A DNA stretch of 5,380 bases from an uncultured Clostridia bacterium (lineage in GTDB: Bacteria > Bacillota > Clostridia > Oscillospirales > Butyricicoccaceae), in the NCBI GenBank assembly GCA_947856675.1, contig CANUCM010000152.1:1-5380 (forward strand). Direction: 5' to 3'. Below are positions 3,606-5,380 of this stretch, piece after piece; position 1 is the stretch's first letter, and each line of letters begins with the position of its first letter. The position numbers and the translations under genes are program-made. The notes beneath the pieces were generated by a model. That model saw only the letters and a program-made list of their open reading frames with translations. It was not told the DNA's origin and ran no database searches.

Positions 3606-5380
3606 ATGAGCGACATCACTACCACGCAGCAAAGCCCCGCATATGACGAAAACCAGATTCAGGTGCTCGAGGGCCTCGAGGCCGTGCGCAAGCGCCCCGG
3701 CATGTACATTGCCACCACCAGCCTGCGCGGCCTGCACCACCTGGTCTATGAAATCGTCGACAACTCCATCGACGAGGCGCTGGCCGGCGTGTGCACCCAC
3801 ATCGAGGTCTTTATCGAGCCGGGCGACGTCATCCGCGTCATCGACAACGGCCGCGGCATTCCGACCGGCATCCACCCCAAAATGGGCATTTCCACCCTGG
3901 AGGTGGTCTTTACCGTGCTGCACGCCGGCGGCAAGTTCGGCGGCGGAGGGTACAAGGTCTCCGGCGGCCTGCACGGCGTGGGCGCCAGCGTCGTCAACGC
4001 GCTGAGCGAGTGGCTGACCGTGCGCGTGTGCAACGAGGGCAAGGTGCACGAAATGGCCTTTGCCCGCGGCGCCGTGACCCGGCCCATGGAAATCACCGGC
4101 AGCACCGACAAAACGGGCACCGAAATCGCCTTTAAGCCCGACGGCGAGATCTTTGACGAGCTGGTCTTTGACTACGACACGCTGCTCACCCGCCTGCGCG
4201 AGGAGGCCTTTTTGAACGCCGGGCTCAAAATCACGCTGACCGACCGCCGCGGGGAGGAGCCGCGCCAGGACGTTTTGTGCTATGAGGGCGGCATCCGCGA
4301 GTTTGTGAGCTTTTTAAACCGCAGCAAAACCCCGCTGCACGAAAACGTCATTTACCTGTCGGGCAAAAAGGAAACCGGCATGGCCGAGGTCGCTCTGCAG
4401 TATAACGACAGCTATAACGAGCTGCTGTTGTCCTTTGCAAACAACGTCAACACCACCGAGGGCGGCATGCACGAAACCGGCTTTAAAACGGCGCTGACCC
4501 GCGCCATCAACGATTACGGCCGCAAATACCGCTTTTTGAAGGACGACGACAAAAACCTCTCGGGCGAGGACGTGCGCGAGGGCCTGACGGCCGTCATTTC
4601 GGTCAAGCTCGAGGAGCCGCAGTTTGAGGGCCAGACCAAAACCAAGCTGGGCAACGCCTTTATGCGCACGCTGGTCGACAATATGGTCTATGAGTGCCTT
4701 TCGGCCTTTTTGGAGGAAAACCCGGGCGTGGCAAAGCAGATTATGGAAAAGGCGCTGACCGCCGCCCGCGCCCGCGAGGCCGCCAAAAAGGCCCGCGAGG
4801 CCACGCGCAGAAAAAGCGCGCTGGAAAGCGCCAGCCTGCCCGGAAAGCTCGCCGACTGCCAGGAGCGCGACCCTGAGCTGACCGAGATTTACATCGTCGA
4901 GGGCGACAGCGCCGGCGGCAGCGCCAAAAACGGGCGCGACCGCCGCTATCAGGCCATTTTGCCGCTGTGGGGCAAGATGCTCAACGTCGAAAAGGCGCGG
5001 CTTGACAAGGTGCTGGGCAACGAAAAGCTCATGCCCATGGTCACGGCCTTCGGCGCGGGCATCGGCGATGATTTTGACCTTTCCAAGCTGCGCTACGGCA
5101 AAATTATTCTGATGGCCGATGCCGACGTCGACGGCAGCCACATCCGAACGCTGCTTCTGACCTTCTTTTTCCGCTTTATGCGCCCGCTCATCGAAAAGGG
5201 GCACGTGTATATCGCCCAGCCGCCCCTTTACAAAATCGTGCCCAAGGGCAAGGACAAAGAGCCGCGCTACGCCTATTCCGACGAGCAGCAGGCCAAAATG
5301 CTGCTCGAGTACCCCGGCGCCGAGGTGCAGCGCTACAAGGGCCTCGGCGAAATGAACCCCGAACAGCTGTGGGAGACCAC
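3606..5380 (+). CDS. gyrB: DNA gyrase subunit B, N-terminal part (3' end outside window)
   Basis: ATPase subunit of gyrase, which with GyrA introduces negative supercoils. 591 complete codons plus two bases are present and the frame stays open to the window end; roughly 50 C-terminal residues should be missing. GHKL ATPase motifs: EIVDNSIDEA (49-58, catalytic-site N53), DNGRGIP (80-86), GGKFGGGGYKVSGGLHGVG (108-126), TGTEI (170-174). Transducer: QTKTKLGN (343-350) with the ATP-contacting lysine, then a charged helix at about 386-407. TOPRIM: EGDSAGGSAK (432-441), MADADVDGSHIR (503-514) with metal ligands E432, D505 and D507. Then IAQPPLYKI (536-544) and RYKGLGEMNPEQLW (576-589). The position aligned with E. 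coli R136 is N143 and that aligned with K447 is W455. The lack of a Gram-negative-type insert fits a Firmicute. Start is fixed by AGGAGG at 3595-3600. Confidence 0.98.
   Translation, partial: MSDITTTQQSPAYDENQIQVLEGLEAVRKRPGMYIATTSLRGLHHLVYEIVDNSIDEALAGVCTHIEVFIEPGDVIRVIDNGRGIPTGIHPKMGISTLEVVFTVLHAGGKFGGGGYKVSGGLHGVGASVVNALSEWLTVRVCNEGKVHEMAFARGAVTRPMEITGSTDKTGTEIAFKPDGEIFDELVFDYDTLLTRLREEAFLNAGLKITLTDRRGEEPRQDVLCYEGGIREFVSFLNRSKTPLHENVIYLSGKKETGMAEVALQYNDSYNELLLSFANNVNTTEGGMHETGFKTALTRAINDYGRKYRFLKDDDKNLSGEDVREGLTAVISVKLEEPQFEGQTKTKLGNAFMRTLVDNMVYECLSAFLEENPGVAKQIMEKALTAARAREAAKKAREATRRKSALESASLPGKLADCQERDPELTEIYIVEGDSAGGSAKNGRDRRYQAILPLWGKMLNVEKARLDKVLGNEKLMPMVTAFGAGIGDDFDLSKLRYGKIILMADADVDGSHIRTLLLTFFFRFMRPLIEKGHVYIAQPPLYKIVPKGKDKEPRYAYSDEQQAKMLLEYPGAEVQRYKGLGEMNPEQLWET

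Noticed and set aside
2927..3646. 239-codon + strand frame over the recF end, remB and gyrB start
   Set aside because: Ser/Arg/Pro-rich shadow; all three overlapped genes have clear family motifs in other frames.
3312..4049. 245-codon - strand frame opposite remB and gyrB
   Set aside because: Spans two well-supported + strand genes and the gap between them; shadow frame.
4314..5204. 296-codon - strand frame opposite gyrB
   Set aside because: Antisense to highly conserved GyrB motifs; composition (Ala/Val/Gly/Gln-rich) and codon phase follow from gyrB, and no ribosome binding site or family match is visible.
1..5380. New defence, mobile or biosynthetic system
   Set aside because: Every gene belongs to the conserved origin cluster, with uniform composition and intact family motifs; no inserted gene, terminal repeat or recombinase is present.

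Overview
The window is the conserved replication-origin gene cluster of a Firmicute: dnaA (3' part) - origin-type intergenic region - dnaN - S4-domain gene (yaaA type) - recF - remB-like (yaaB type) - gyrB (5' part, open at the window edge). All genes lie on the + strand. This order is the one known from Bacillus subtilis and many Clostridia. The DNA is GC-rich, with mostly G/C third codon positions but frequent TTT and AAA codons. GyrB also carries stretches I associate with Clostridia (for example LHAGGKFGGGGYKVSGG followed by ASVVNALSEWL, and LPLWGKMLNVEKARLDK). My inference is a high-GC member of the Clostridia, possibly the Ruminococcaceae/Oscillospiraceae group; the exact taxon cannot be fixed from the sequence alone.

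Region by region: 1-654 encodes the C-terminal half of the initiator DnaA (end of the AAA+ domain and the whole DNA-binding domain). 655-875 is non-coding. It holds two perfect TTATNCACA DnaA boxes in opposite orientation, a third box with one mismatch, several degenerate half boxes, an 8-bp hairpin just after dnaA, and an AT-rich segment next to dnaN. The segment around 798-857 has the layout of a basal origin-unwinding element: DnaA boxes, short GC spacer, DnaA-trio-like repeat, AT-rich DNA. 876-3576 is a very compact run of four genes (dnaN, S4 gene, recF, remB-like) in which the junctions are stop-start abutments or an 11-nt overlap, so translational coupling is likely. 3577-3605 is a short gap with a strong Shine-Dalgarno sequence, and 3606-5380 is gyrB.

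Functionally the genes form one replication module: DnaA opens the origin, DnaN is the sliding clamp, RecF acts at gaps and stalled forks, and GyrB with GyrA (not in the window) relieves supercoiling. The S4 and RemB-like proteins are small conserved passengers with RNA-binding and regulatory family assignments. I see no mobile element, CRISPR array, tRNA, rRNA or defence system. The points most worth a second look are the origin architecture and its possible overlap with the dnaN promoter, and two GyrB substitutions at positions linked to drug resistance in other bacteria.
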